From positions 2,852,001 to 2,916,000 of the forward strand of contig NZ_CP098732.1 of the NCBI RefSeq assembly GCF_023824315.1: a stretch of DNA of 64,000 bases, read 5' to 3'. The stretch is from Acinetobacter tibetensis. GTDB lineage: Bacteria > Pseudomonadota > Gammaproteobacteria > Pseudomonadales > Moraxellaceae. Under the pieces are notes generated by a model. It saw nothing but the letters and a program-made list of their open reading frames with translations. It was not told where the DNA came from and made no database searches. Positions 26,865 to 35,736 of this stretch are shown piece by piece; the first letter of the stretch is position 1, and every line of letters starts with the position of its first letter. Position numbers and translations under genes: made by a program.

Positions 26865-27557
26865 TCAATTGTTTTTCACATGTGAGAGACTGGCAAATAA
26901 CTCAGAAGGGCCAAAACTTTCCAGTAATCGCTCATAGGTTTCACGGCTTTCACCACGTAAATAGGCCCCTTCAAGGAACACCATTTGACGTAAGGCTTGC
27001 CACACCCACTTTTCTTCCAGATGGTTAGAGTCACTGATGTGTCCCGACATATATAAGAAGTTGGTCCAGTTGGTCAGTACAATCCACAAATTAATGACCA
27101 AGGCTTCAATTTCTGAAGACGTCATTTGCATTAAACCTGCATCTACAAAGGCTTGATAAATTTTCTGGCCTTGTTGCATGACTTGTCCCGCAAAACGTGG
27201 ATACATTTTGCGAAAATCTTCATTATTTTCAACCAAATGATAAACATCACGGTGCAAAAATCGATAAGCCCACAACTGGTTGCTTAAGACTTGAAAATAA
27301 CTAATTTTGTCATTCACATCCAAAGCACGGTCATCGGGTAGCGCGAGCATTTCCAACGTTTCTTTCTGGTACTGCTCCATCAACTCTTTAATAATTTCAT
27401 TTTTATTGCGAAAGTGGTAATACAAATTGCCTGGACTCATACCCAATTCAGCAGCAATATGATTGGTCGTGACCGAGCGTTCACCACGTTCATTAAACAA
27501 CTGCAAACTCAATTGCAAAATGCGTTCTTTGGTTTTCACCGTTTTGGAGTGAGACAT
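26865..27557 (-). CDS. TetR-family transcriptional regulator
   Basis: A 230-residue regulator: N-terminal helix-turn-helix (residues 8-55: ERILQLSLQLFNERGERSVTTNHIAAELGMSPG in two pieces, then NLYYHFRNKNEI), and a C-terminal ligand-binding region with a TetR_C-type DUF-like domain (WAYRFLHRDVYHLVE, MYPRF). It is divergent from an aldehyde dehydrogenase, and a palindrome lies between them, which suggests local control of that gene. The ligand is unknown, but an aldehyde or fatty compound would be plausible. Confidence 0.88.
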   Translation of the reverse strand: MSHSKTVKTKERILQLSLQLFNERGERSVTTNHIAAELGMSPGNLYYHFRNKNEIIKELMEQYQKETLEMLALPDDRALDVNDKISYFQVLSNQLWAYRFLHRDVYHLVENNEDFRKMYPRFAGQVMQQGQKIYQAFVDAGLMQMTSSEIEALVINLWIVLTNWTNFLYMSGHISDSNHLEEKWVWQALRQMVFLEGAYLRGESRETYERLLESFGPSELFASLSHVKNN

Positions 27558-27608
27558 CCTAAAGTAACCATATATTCAATGGGTTAGAAAACTAACACAG
27601 TAAGTGAC

Positions 27609-27637
27609 TTGACTATTTAGAGCATTTGCTCTAAAAA
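27609..27637 (+). promoter_or_regulatory. Probable promoter of the aldehyde dehydrogenase gene
   Basis: TTGACT (27609-27614), 17 bp, TAAAAA (27632-27637). The spacer and -10 are covered by the palindrome at 27616-27635, the classic arrangement for repression. Confidence 0.5.
27616..27635. promoter_or_regulatory. Palindromic operator candidate for the TetR regulator
   Basis: TTTAGAGCA-TT-TGCTCTAAA is a perfect inverted repeat of 9-base arms. It is located between the divergent TetR and aldehyde dehydrogenase genes and overlaps the presumed promoter. Confidence 0.65.
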
Positions 27638-27673
27638 ATTAATTATCCGCTTTAATGTAACTGGTAACGCGTC

Positions 27674-29122
27674 ATGAACAGTCAAACAAAAACAACAGCA
27701 ATGACACCCCATGCTTTTGATCTTCAATACTTACACGACGTACTTGAACAACAAAAGCATGCTTACCAACGCTATCCTTTACCAACAGCAAAGGAACGTA
27801 TTGATCGTTTAGCACGGCTTAAGCGTATCTTGGTTAAGTACCAAGATCAATTCGCTGAAGCAATCAACCTCGATTATGGTAACCGTTCTATCGCCGAAAC
27901 CAAAATCGGTGAATTACTCACTTGCCTAGAGCAGATTAAATATTATAGCAAGCATTTAGCAAAATGGATGAAGCCCTCCAAGCGACACGTCGGAATCATC
28001 CATCAACCTGCTAAAGCTTGGGTGCAATATCAACCTTTAGGCATCATCGGTATTATTGCGCCTTGGAACTATCCTTTATTGCTCTCGGTTGGCCCTCTCA
28101 TTTGTGCTTTGGCTGCTGGCAACCATGCCATGATTAAAGTTTCAAGTTCATCCAGTAATTTTGGTCGTGTACTTGAACTGGCTTTATCTGAAATTTTCCC
28201 ACAAGAGTTGGTAGCCGTCATAAATGGTGGTGGCGCCATTTCCGATGCGTTTAGTCATCTGGCTTTTGATAAAATTGTATTTACCGGCTCCACCAATGTT
28301 GGCAAAACCGTGATGGCAGCCGCTTCAGAAAATTTAGTTCCCGTGATTCTGGAACTAGGCGGTAAATCCCCAGTCTTGGTTCATCCATCAATTGATTTAG
28401 AAGATGTCGCACAGCGAATTGCTGTAGGAAAACTATGGAATGTAGGTCAAACCTGTGTGGCTCCAGATTTTATGTTCCTACCCAAAGGCAAAACTCAGGA
28501 ATTTATTGAAAAGTTTCAAGCTTGCGTTTTAGAGATGTATCCGCATTTTAAAAACAATCAGGATTACACCTCTATTATTAATGACAAGCAATATCAACGC
28601 ATTCAAGGCTATCTGGAAGATGCCCAAGCGCATGGTGCACAAATTATAGCGATTAACCCATTACACGAAGACTTGCACGAAGTGCGTAAAATTGCGCCAA
28701 CCATTGTCGCAGGCGTGACGCCAGACATGCAAATTATGCAAAATGAGATCTTTGGTCCGCTTTTACCGATCATGGAATATGATCAAATAGATGATGTAAT
28801 CGACTTTATTAATAGCCGTCCTCGTCCACTTGCTTTATACTACTTCGACTTTGATCAGGCGCGTGCAGATTATGTCGCACAGCGTACCCATTCAGGGCAT
28901 TTTGGACAAAACACGGTATTAACCCATGTTGCACAAGACGATTTACCCTTCGGTGGCGTTGGTGCATCAGGAATGGGCAAATATCATGGTCCAGAAGGTT
29001 TCTTCAGTTTGTCGCATGAACGGTCTATGATGTCGAATCCAAAGCTGTACAGCTTTAAATACATCCTCCCACCGTTTAATAAGCCGATTCACAAATTGAT
29101 TTTGAAAACTCTTCTTCGCTAA
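27674..29122 (+). CDS. Coniferyl-aldehyde-dehydrogenase-like aldehyde dehydrogenase
   Basis: NAD(P)-dependent oxidation of aldehydes to acids. The 482-residue protein has the fold signatures IIAPWNYPLLLSVGPLI, FTGSTNVGKTVM, ELGGKSP with the catalytic glutamate, and LWNVGQTCVAPDF with the catalytic cysteine. The closing SGMGKYHGPEGFFSLSHER is typical of the coniferyl aldehyde dehydrogenase group. A hydrophobic C-terminal tail may peripherally bind membranes. Probably controlled by the divergent TetR regulator. The physiological aldehyde (aromatic or fatty) is not resolved. Confidence 0.88.
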   Translation: MNSQTKTTAMTPHAFDLQYLHDVLEQQKHAYQRYPLPTAKERIDRLARLKRILVKYQDQFAEAINLDYGNRSIAETKIGELLTCLEQIKYYSKHLAKWMKPSKRHVGIIHQPAKAWVQYQPLGIIGIIAPWNYPLLLSVGPLICALAAGNHAMIKVSSSSSNFGRVLELALSEIFPQELVAVINGGGAISDAFSHLAFDKIVFTGSTNVGKTVMAAASENLVPVILELGGKSPVLVHPSIDLEDVAQRIAVGKLWNVGQTCVAPDFMFLPKGKTQEFIEKFQACVLEMYPHFKNNQDYTSIINDKQYQRIQGYLEDAQAHGAQIIAINPLHEDLHEVRKIAPTIVAGVTPDMQIMQNEIFGPLLPIMEYDQIDDVIDFINSRPRPLALYYFDFDQARADYVAQRTHSGHFGQNTVLTHVAQDDLPFGGVGASGMGKYHGPEGFFSLSHERSMMSNPKLYSFKYILPPFNKPIHKLILKTLLR

Positions 29123-29132
29123 GTGATCAAGG

Positions 29133-29209
29133 CATGATCTATTGCATCAGATCATGTCCCGTTTTATCAAAAATCGCTTGTCTTTTAAGCGCATTTTTGT
29201 TATAAAACG
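29133..29209 (+). other. Two hairpins between the dehydrogenase gene and rpmB
   Basis: First CATGATCT / AGATCATG (29133-29156), likely 3' end of the dehydrogenase transcript. Then a long interrupted hairpin at 29160-29209: CGTTTTAT, AAAAAT and CGCTT pair in register with AAGCG, ATTTTT and ATAAAACG. Both precede the rpmB promoter, so they probably belong to the upstream transcript. Confidence 0.5.
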
Positions 29210-29213
29210 CCCC

Positions 29214-29242
29214 TTGAATGATTTCATCTGTTTACTTTTAAT
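29214..29242 (+). promoter_or_regulatory. Probable promoter of rpmB-rpmG
   Basis: TTGAAT (29214-29219), 17 bp, TTTAAT (29237-29242), 42 bp before the rpmB start. Confidence 0.6.
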
Positions 29243-29283
29243 GACTAGCGCACAATCGGTGCTGTCTAGCAATGGAGTTCACC

Positions 29284-29520
29284 ATGTCTAAGGTTTGCCA
29301 AGTTACCGGCAAGCGTCCAGTCGTTGGCAACAACGTCTCGCACGCCAATAACAAAACCAAACGCCGGTTCGAGCCGAACCTGCATCACCACCGTTTTTGG
29401 TTAGAAAGCGAAAAACGTTTCGTACGTCTTCGTTTAACCACTAAAGGTATGCGTATTATCGACAAATTGGGCATTGAGAAGGTTGTTGCTGACCTCCGTG
29501 CTCAAGGTCAAAAGATCTAA
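29284..29520 (+). CDS. rpmB: 50S ribosomal protein L28
   Basis: Component of the large ribosomal subunit. The 78 residues begin [20 protein letters not shown] and include [15 protein letters not shown], the L28 signature. Start at ATG 29284; an upstream in-frame start at 29272 would add four residues absent in the family. Forms an operon with rpmG, 12 bp downstream. Confidence 0.98.
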
Positions 29521-29532
29521 GGAGTCTGAACC

Positions 29533-29688
29533 ATGCGTGATAAAATTCGCTTAGTTTCTACTGCGGGTACAGGTTATTTCTATACCACGACTAAGAACAA
29601 ACGTACTATGCCGGAAAAAATGGAAATCAAAAAATTTGATCCAAAAATCCGTCAACACGTAATCTTCAAAGAAGCTAAAATCAAGTAA
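29533..29688 (+). CDS. rpmG: 50S ribosomal protein L33
   Basis: A 51-residue ribosomal protein, [20 protein letters not shown] at the start and [19 protein letters not shown] at the end, the normal L33 pattern. It lacks the zinc-binding CxxC pairs of the alternative form. AAGGAG lies ahead of the ATG. Second gene of the rpmB-rpmG operon. Confidence 0.98.
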   Translation: MRDKIRLVSTAGTGYFYTTTKNKRTMPEKMEIKKFDPKIRQHVIFKEAKIK

Positions 29689-29701
29689 TTTTAGTTTCTT
29701 T

Positions 29702-29734
29702 AAAAAACGACCTAATCTTAGGTCGTTTTTTTTT
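29702..29734 (+). terminator. Terminator of rpmB-rpmG
   Basis: AAAAAACGACCTAA / TTAGGTCGTTTTTT stem with additional T. Confidence 0.94.
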
Positions 29735-29831
29735 GCATTTTTTTTATGCATCTTGATAAACTTAAAACAATTTTTGGCATTCTTTGTGCTTATTTTCTTT
29801 TCACCCTTAACCTGTGTTTAAGGAGTTTTTA

Positions 29832-31550
29832 GTGCCGCATAATGTAGATCTCATCATATTACTGGCTTTTGGGTTTGGGCTCGCACTTATTTTTGGTTAC
29901 CTTGCTGCCCGTTTACGCCTCCCTCCTCTAATTGGGTATTTAGTTGCTGGCATTATTCTTAGCCCGAACACCCCAGGAATTGTTGCGGACATTCAACTTG
30001 CCAACCAACTTGCCGAACTGGGCGTCATGTTTCTGATGTTTGGGGTCGGTATGCACTTTTCGCTGAATGATCTCCTACAAGTCCGACGCATTGCACTACC
30101 GGGTGCCATTTTACAAATTGCAGTGGCAACACTATTAGGCATTGGGGTTTCCATGCTTTGGGGCTGGAGCTTTGGTTCAGCGCTGGTGTTCGGTCTGAGT
30201 TTATCTTGTGCCAGTACTGTTGTATTACTCAAAGCCTTAGGTGATCAAGGTCTACTCAATTCGGTCAATGGCAAAATTGCGGTAGGCTGGCTCTTGGTTG
30301 AAGACTTGGTGATGGTCTTGGTCTTGGTACTATTACCAGCAACAGCGGTATTGCTGGGTGGTGAATCCATGACTGCTCATGGCGGCAATGATAATATTTG
30401 GCTCACATTAGGGCTAACGTTATTAAAAGTGGCTGGTTTCATCGCCTTTATGCTGATTGTGGGTAAACGTTTAGTGCCCATGATTATGCAGGTGGTTGCG
30501 CGTTTGGGTTCTCGTGAGCTTTTCACTCTGACCGTGGTTGCCGCAGCCGTTTCGATTGCTTTTGGTGCCTATAAAGTCTTTGGCGTTTCTATGGCTCTCG
30601 GCGCATTCTTTGCCGGTATGGTGGTGAAAGAATCTGATTTTAGCCATCGGGCCGAAGAAGAAACCCTACCTTTACGTGAAATCTTTTCCATCCTGTTTTT
30701 CGTTTCGGTTGGTATGCTGTTTGATCCGCGTATTTTATGGGAACAGCCTGAACATGTCTTGGCGGTCGTTGCAATTATCATGATTGGTAAAACCATTGCT
30801 GCGATGGCACTGGTGCTGTTTTTCCGCTATCCAATCAATACCGCCCTGACCGTTGGCGCAAGTTTGGCGCAAATTGGAGAGTTCTCCTTCATTCTTGCCA
30901 CTCTAGGACTATCGTTAAAACTGCTTTCCCTTGAAGGGCAAAATTTGATTTTGGCAGGGGCGCTCATTTCCATTACCTTAAACTCCTTTATTTTCTCTGC
31001 AATAGAACCCCTTCAAAACTGGATTCGCGAGCGCTCATCTCTGGCACGCTTGCTAGAACGCAGTGGCGACCCACTAGCAATGTTACCCGATGAAGTTTCA
31101 CAAGATTATTTACGGGATCAGGTGGTGATTGTCGGTCATGGTGAAGTCGGACGTCGCATCACCAAGACACTTATGGCGGAAGACATTAAAGTGGTGATTG
31201 CGGAAGAAAACCGTGAAATTGTGGAAAATCTGCGTGAAAAAGGTATCGCCGCTGTTTCTGGTATTGCAACCGAACCTGGGGTACTGATTCAAGCCCATAT
31301 TCAACATGCACGCTTATTGGTGCTTTCACCTATGGATATTATTGATATCCATAAAATTGTTGATATTGCGAAAACTCTCAATCCGCAAATTCAGGTGCTG
31401 ATTTGTGCAGAAAGCAAACAAGAAGCCGAAGTGATCCGTAAGGAAAACATTGGCGATGTGTATTTTGCCAAAGAAGAAATGGCAAAAAATATGAGCAATC
31501 ATATTCTCAATCAAATTGAAATTGCACATCATCAAGCCCCTAGCCATTAG
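29832..31550 (+). CDS. ybaL: Kef/YbaL-type monovalent cation:proton antiporter
   Basis: CPA2-family antiporter. The 572 residues comprise about 12 membrane helices (ARLRLPPLIGYLVAGIILSP, GVMFLMFGVGMHFSLNDLL, VGWLLVEDLVMVLVLVLLP with the Glu-Asp pair) and a C-terminal TrkA-N/RCK Rossmann domain (VVIVGHGEVGRRITKTL) that would bind a nucleotide. Sequence order matches E. coli YbaL. The frame is open from 29814, but AAGGAG at 29820-29825 positions translation at the GTG 29832. Ion (K+ or Na+) is not certain. Confidence 0.9.
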   Translation: MPHNVDLIILLAFGFGLALIFGYLAARLRLPPLIGYLVAGIILSPNTPGIVADIQLANQLAELGVMFLMFGVGMHFSLNDLLQVRRIALPGAILQIAVATLLGIGVSMLWGWSFGSALVFGLSLSCASTVVLLKALGDQGLLNSVNGKIAVGWLLVEDLVMVLVLVLLPATAVLLGGESMTAHGGNDNIWLTLGLTLLKVAGFIAFMLIVGKRLVPMIMQVVARLGSRELFTLTVVAAAVSIAFGAYKVFGVSMALGAFFAGMVVKESDFSHRAEEETLPLREIFSILFFVSVGMLFDPRILWEQPEHVLAVVAIIMIGKTIAAMALVLFFRYPINTALTVGASLAQIGEFSFILATLGLSLKLLSLEGQNLILAGALISITLNSFIFSAIEPLQNWIRERSSLARLLERSGDPLAMLPDEVSQDYLRDQVVIVGHGEVGRRITKTLMAEDIKVVIAEENREIVENLREKGIAAVSGIATEPGVLIQAHIQHARLLVLSPMDIIDIHKIVDIAKTLNPQIQVLICAESKQEAEVIRKENIGDVYFAKEEMAKNMSNHILNQIEIAHHQAPSH

Positions 31551-31575
31551 GCATCTCTCTCAATTTTGAACATAA

Positions 31576-31602
31576 AAAAAGCGCACATCATGTGCGCTTT
31601 TT
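31576..31602. terminator. Terminator between ybaL and the 92-residue protein gene
   Basis: AAAAAGCGCACA-TCA-TGTGCGCTTTTT; works for both convergent genes. Confidence 0.93.
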
Positions 31603-31614
31603 AGCCAATGTAGA

Positions 31615-31893
31615 TTAGCTCATAAACTGTGGTTTTTCGTCCACAACCTCGGCTTGCCATTCATTCACTTGTTTTTCAAGCAAGCTAAATAAAGCGGCCT
31701 GAATCATGTGCTGTGCAATCACAGCGGTTTGGTCACCCAATAACGCTTTAACTTCATCGTTAAACTGAATTTTGACCAAAGGTTCTTTTTCCGAGCCTGC
31801 ATTTCGCAATGCCAACTCACCACCTTCAAGTTGAACCAACTCTAGAACCGCGTCCTGATTCCCAAATAATTCTTTCAATTGCTCTATAGACAT
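31615..31893 (-). CDS. Conserved hypothetical protein, 92 residues
   Basis: Acidic, soluble 92-residue protein, MSIEQLKELFGNQDAVLELV at the start, ending EVVDEKPQFMS. The middle (GELALRNAGSEKEPLVKIQF) looks like a small beta sheet followed by a helical segment (AVIAQHMIQAALFSLLEKQV). No family is recognised. The frame extends 14 codons upstream, but GGAGGAA placed 4 bp before the ATG at 31893 makes this start clear. Confidence 0.75.
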   Translation of the reverse strand: MSIEQLKELFGNQDAVLELVQLEGGELALRNAGSEKEPLVKIQFNDEVKALLGDQTAVIAQHMIQAALFSLLEKQVNEWQAEVVDEKPQFMS

Positions 31894-32002
31894 ATGTTCC
31901 TCCATGTTCAACATGGTGGCAAAGGCCTGTTGCACTTTGCATCGCTTAGACTTATTAATATCGGGTCAAAAATCTAAACTTCAAGCGCTCGCCATCTTTT
32001 CC

Positions 32003-32506
32003 TTAAAATTCGACCATTTCGTTACGAAAACCATCAATCAACTGACTCAAATCACGATGCCACTCACGTAAAATTTTGGTATCTGGCAACCATGCCTGAG
32101 GCGTTTGCGTCACCTTAATAATTAAGTTGGAAGACGTTTCATCTTCTGGTTCTGGTGCACTTGGTTCTGGCGCATACTGACACATCCGATAAGCACGTTT
32201 TAGTTCTGCAATAAAGCCATCTTTCGAGAGCTGCTGCATGACCACCACTTCGGGAGACACCTGCCCCTTAGCAGCCATCTGTTCTTCAATTGACTTCAAT
32301 GTTGGCTGAAAGTCATTGAGACGGTAATAACGTACCAACTCCTGCAAAAATGCAAGCACTGCACCATGTAAATGAAAAACCGCAGCTTCACGGCAAGCTT
32401 GAGCTTGTTGAATATGATCGATTTGCTCTGCTTGCTGGCACGACAAACGTGCAAAATATAATTTCTGGTTGGTTCGGTCGGCATGAAAGCGAGCTACACG
32501 GGACAT
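32003..32506 (-). CDS. DUF6586-like conserved protein
   Basis: A 167-residue soluble protein with mostly helical prediction: SRVARFHADRTNQKLYFARL at the start and REAAVFHLHGAVLAFLQELVRYY in the middle, a pattern I associate with the DUF6586 proteins of Pseudomonas and relatives. An acidic/proline linker (PEPSAPEPEDETSS) follows residue 115. Function unknown. It is the second of several small minus-strand genes here. Confidence 0.65.
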   Translation of the reverse strand: MSRVARFHADRTNQKLYFARLSCQQAEQIDHIQQAQACREAAVFHLHGAVLAFLQELVRYYRLNDFQPTLKSIEEQMAAKGQVSPEVVVMQQLSKDGFIAELKRAYRMCQYAPEPSAPEPEDETSSNLIIKVTQTPQAWLPDTKILREWHRDLSQLIDGFRNEMVEF

Positions 32507-32581
32507 ACAATTTTCCTAATTTTTGGGCATTTGTTACAGGTCTAAGATTAAACTTAATTGAATTCAATGCACAATAAAAAA

Positions 32582-32944
32582 TTACATCTGTTCCAATTCT
32601 ACCCAATAAATTTTTCTTCGAGCTGGCATATTCACAGGTGGATGTATTGGCCTAACATTTTCAATGACCCAAGCCCAATACCCCTCTTGCCAATAAGAAG
32701 CTTTCGCAGATTCAATTTCAGTATTCTTCCACGCATGAACAGAATGAATATCAACAAATGCGATAGCTCGTCCTTCTTCTTCATCTCCACACTGATTCAG
32801 ATAATGCGTATTTTCAACAATGATTAAATTTTTAAGAGGAAGTTGCTCAGGTCGCCAAGAGCGAATTTCTAATGTCTTTACGCCTTGAGTAATATATTCA
32901 CCAGATGGAGCCACTATAGAGAGTGCTTGATACAACTTTCTCAT
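32582..32944 (-). CDS. ASCH-domain protein
   Basis: A 120-residue protein of the ASCH superfamily, proposed RNA-binding or RNA-processing domains related to PUA. Supporting features: ALSIVAPSGEYITQGVKTLEIRSW (substrate loop with the conserved G-x-K-x-x-E-x-R), then RAIAFVDIHSVHAW and the ending YWAWVIENVRPI. The frame extends to 32971, which falls inside the terminator of the upstream gene, so the ATG at 32944 is chosen. Confidence 0.75.
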   Translation of the reverse strand: MRKLYQALSIVAPSGEYITQGVKTLEIRSWRPEQLPLKNLIIVENTHYLNQCGDEEEGRAIAFVDIHSVHAWKNTEIESAKASYWQEGYWAWVIENVRPIHPPVNMPARRKIYWVELEQM

Positions 32945-32955
32945 TATTTTCCCAT

Positions 32956-32979
32956 AAAAAAGGAGCATCAATTGCTCCT
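32956..32979 (-). terminator. Terminator of the RRM-protein gene
   Basis: On the minus strand AGGAGCA / TGCTCCT hairpin followed by T5-6, just after the stop at 32986. Confidence 0.8.
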
Positions 32980-32985
32980 CTTTAC

Positions 32986-33246
32986 TTATGCTTCTGGCTT
33001 CTCAGGCTTATTTTCGGCCTGTTTTACACGAATACCTGTCCCATGTAGACGTAAGGTATTTAAACCTTTAATCGCTTTCACAGCTTCACGACCATGCGGC
33101 ATGTCCACAAAAGCGAAGCCTTTAGATTTACCTGTTTCGGCATCCAACACCAATTGACAGGTCTCTACTGTGCCATATTGTTGAAACAGTTTCAGTAACT
33201 CAGCTTCTGTCACGGTACGTTCTAAATTACGAACTAAAATTTTCAT
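32986..33246 (-). CDS. RNA-binding protein with a single RRM
   Basis: A small 86-residue RRM protein. RNP2 is ILVRNL (residues 3-8) and RNP1 is KGFAFVDM (about residues 42-49), with the aromatic residue of RNP1 kept. A short charged tail (KQAENKPEKPEA) follows. Such stand-alone bacterial RRM proteins bind RNA without strong sequence specificity, as in cyanobacterial Rbp. Monocistronic with its own terminator. Confidence 0.92.
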   Translation of the reverse strand: MKILVRNLERTVTEAELLKLFQQYGTVETCQLVLDAETGKSKGFAFVDMPHGREAVKAIKGLNTLRLHGTGIRVKQAENKPEKPEA

Positions 33247-33344
33247 TTAACAACCTTCAAAAATAGGCAAAATCATCAAAAAGCAATCGCCTACGCTACT
33301 TTCTGAACATTGCACATCAAATACAACATTGGAATCCACTTAGT

Positions 33345-35333
33345 TTAATCGAGATTAATCCCAAAATCTAAATTAATCGACTGTCGTTCAATTAAGGCAC
33401 TTTTCACCGTTTGCTGGCGGGGTTTATGATGGGTTTCCAACGTACATAAATTTCGAGTGAGATCATTTAAGAAATAGCTGTCAACTTTACGCCCTTGTTC
33501 ATCAATCACATCTCGCGCCCAAAGATTCAAATTTTGCTTGGTGAGTATAAGTTCATTCTGCGCACGAGTCAGCGCCACATAGAGCACCCGACGTTCTTCC
33601 TCGACCGCATCAAAATCTCCCTGAGCACGTGCATGCGGGTACTGCCCAGCCGTCACATTCGCGACGTAACACACTTTCTGCTCCGTACCTTTGGCAGAGT
33701 GAATGGTAATTAATGTGACTACATCTGTATCCGACTGACGTTCAATCTCAGAAATGGAAACCGGATCAAGCACATATTCCTCTAAAAACTCACTCAACTG
33801 GGCATGTTTAGAAGCCAATTGTTTGACCAATTCAAAGTCACCTTGGCGACGGCTCCAGTCTTTTTTATAGTTCTCAGCCAATTGCGCTTCAAGGGCTTGA
33901 ATACCTAAACTGACACACGCTTGCACATCTTGCTTCAGTACCGTCATCTGCTTCATCATCAATAAGGTTTCAGCAGGAATGCGCCCAAACTGTTCTAATT
34001 GATTAAAAATCAGTTCGAATTCAGGTTGAAGTAACAACTGTTGTGCCAGACGACTTGCCCCCACATCGCCCACCCCATTCCATAGGGTAAGAAAGCGCAT
34101 CCACGCAATATCATCTAAAGGATTGGCAATTACCCGTAGCAAACTGAGCAAATCTTTCACATGTGCAGTTTCAAGCAGTTTCATCCCACCAATAAAACGG
34201 TAAGGAACATTGGCCGCTATACACGCCGCTTCAATATGCCGCGCAGCGAAGCTTGAGCGCACTAAGACCATATGATCCGACCATTTCTGCCCCTGCAAAT
34301 AATGGCGCTCTTTAATATCAATTGCGATCCATTTGGCTTCATCAAACTCATTCGGGAAAATATGCATGCGCGGCTTAATTCCCTCACCTCGATAGGCATC
34401 AAGACGCTTGTCATATTGAATCTCAGATTGATCGAGCAGCCAATTGGAGAGGTCTAAAATTTCTTGGGTGGAACGATAATTTTGCTCAAGTTTAAAGACT
34501 TGGGCATTGGGTACGCGTTCTTTAAAATGATGAATATTTTCAAAATCCGCCCCGCGAAAACCATAAATAGACTGCGCGTCATCACCCACACAGAACAGAC
34601 TCACTTGGTCTTTCAGCGGTTCAAGCAACGCCCATTGCAAAGGATTGGTGTCCTGCATTTCATCCACCAGCATGTGCTTACAAATCGATGCGACATAATC
34701 AACCAAGCCTTCAGATTGATCGAGTGCCGAAGCCACAATTGCGAGAATGTCATCATAATCCAAGAAACTACGCGCACGCTTTCGTGTCTCGTACTCTTGC
34801 ATAATTTTGGCAATTTGATCTTTAAACACCAAATATTCAGGATGTTGCTTTTCTAAAGCATCGCTCAATTTTTGGCGGGTATTGCGCGCAAAAGAGTACA
34901 AATCACACAGCTCTTGTGGCTTAGGCAACTGATTGGGATTTTTCTTGTCATCTTTACCACGAATTAAACGGAACATCATGATTTGGTCATCACGGTCGAT
35001 AATCGTGAATTGCTCTAAACCAAAGGCTTTCGGCACACGACGCAATAAATACATACAAAAAGTATGAAAAGTCGATGCGCGAAGTCCTTTGGCTTGCTCC
35101 CCTAAAGCCAACTCTACTCGGGCTACGATTTCACTGGCTGAACGACGAGTAAAGGTTAAAATTTGAATTTGGTTGGCGGGGACGCCTTGATCAATCAGGT
35201 ACGCAGCACGTGCCACAATGGTTTTCGTTTTGCCACAGCCAGCCCCTGCGAGTACCAGACTGTGTTGCGACGCAGTCGTGGCAGCTTGTTTTTGTTGCGG
35301 GTTTAATTCATCAATTAGGCTGGCTAAACTCAT
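33345..35333 (-). CDS. UvrD/Rep-like superfamily 1 DNA helicase
   Basis: ATP-dependent 3'-5' helicase of the UvrD/Rep/PcrA superfamily, 662 residues. Motifs in order: Q motif (LNPQQKQAA), Walker A AGAGCGKT (29-36), Ia TFTRRSASEI, motif II LVDEMQDTNPLQ, III CVGDDAQSIYGFRGA, IV LEQNYRS, V TIHSAKGTE and VI RRVLYVALTRAQ. Motif II reads DEMQD rather than the usual DEFQD. Shorter than UvrD itself (about 720). Its particular repair role is unknown. Confidence 0.93.
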   Translation of the reverse strand: MSLASLIDELNPQQKQAATTASQHSLVLAGAGCGKTKTIVARAAYLIDQGVPANQIQILTFTRRSASEIVARVELALGEQAKGLRASTFHTFCMYLLRRVPKAFGLEQFTIIDRDDQIMMFRLIRGKDDKKNPNQLPKPQELCDLYSFARNTRQKLSDALEKQHPEYLVFKDQIAKIMQEYETRKRARSFLDYDDILAIVASALDQSEGLVDYVASICKHMLVDEMQDTNPLQWALLEPLKDQVSLFCVGDDAQSIYGFRGADFENIHHFKERVPNAQVFKLEQNYRSTQEILDLSNWLLDQSEIQYDKRLDAYRGEGIKPRMHIFPNEFDEAKWIAIDIKERHYLQGQKWSDHMVLVRSSFAARHIEAACIAANVPYRFIGGMKLLETAHVKDLLSLLRVIANPLDDIAWMRFLTLWNGVGDVGASRLAQQLLLQPEFELIFNQLEQFGRIPAETLLMMKQMTVLKQDVQACVSLGIQALEAQLAENYKKDWSRRQGDFELVKQLASKHAQLSEFLEEYVLDPVSISEIERQSDTDVVTLITIHSAKGTEQKVCYVANVTAGQYPHARAQGDFDAVEEERRVLYVALTRAQNELILTKQNLNLWARDVIDEQGRKVDSYFLNDLTRNLCTLETHHKPRQQTVKSALIERQSINLDFGINLD

Positions 35334-35736
35334 AGTGTCTCATCGTGCTGGGAAGATGACTAGTTTAACAGAGCTACAGATAAATTATGAATTTTAGCCA
35401 GATGATCATGGCATCGTTTGATCGATAACAAATAAGCCAATCAAAATGAATAGTTACAGATCAATAATGACAATGACATGAGCATTTTTTAAATCAAAGC
35501 AATTTAAATCAACAAGAATGTCTCGATTTAATTTATACAATCTATCCAGACTGATATGCCGATTTTTAATTTCAAAAAAATGGGATACGAGACAAAACGG
35601 CATGGATGCCGTTCGTTGGATTGGGGTATAGGGACATATCCTCAATCCAACAAAGGATTTTTGTTACTGTTCATCCTTGAAAAGTAAGGCATTCTCTACA
35701 CAAAAATATTTAAATTTATTGAGAGTAATGTGGTTG
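35334..35736. other. Intergenic region with inverted repeats
   Basis: About 400 bp with no convincing gene. It holds two neighbouring inverted repeats described separately (35596-35651). A 63-codon minus-strand frame (35454-35645) overlaps them and has no coding character. Confidence 0.5.
35596..35651. repeat. Pair of adjacent inverted repeats, possible dispersed element
   Basis: IR1 is AACGGCAT-GG-ATGCCGTT (35596-35613), perfect. One base later IR2 is GTTGGATTG (35615-35623) with CAATCCAAC (35643-35651), whose inner arms also pair partly. The compact double hairpin resembles dispersed intergenic repeats of gammaproteobacteria. Multiplicity in the genome cannot be seen from this window. Confidence 0.5.

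Noticed and set aside
35454..35645. 63-codon minus-strand frame in the intergenic gap
   Set aside because: Overlaps the inverted repeats and has no coding character or ribosome binding site.
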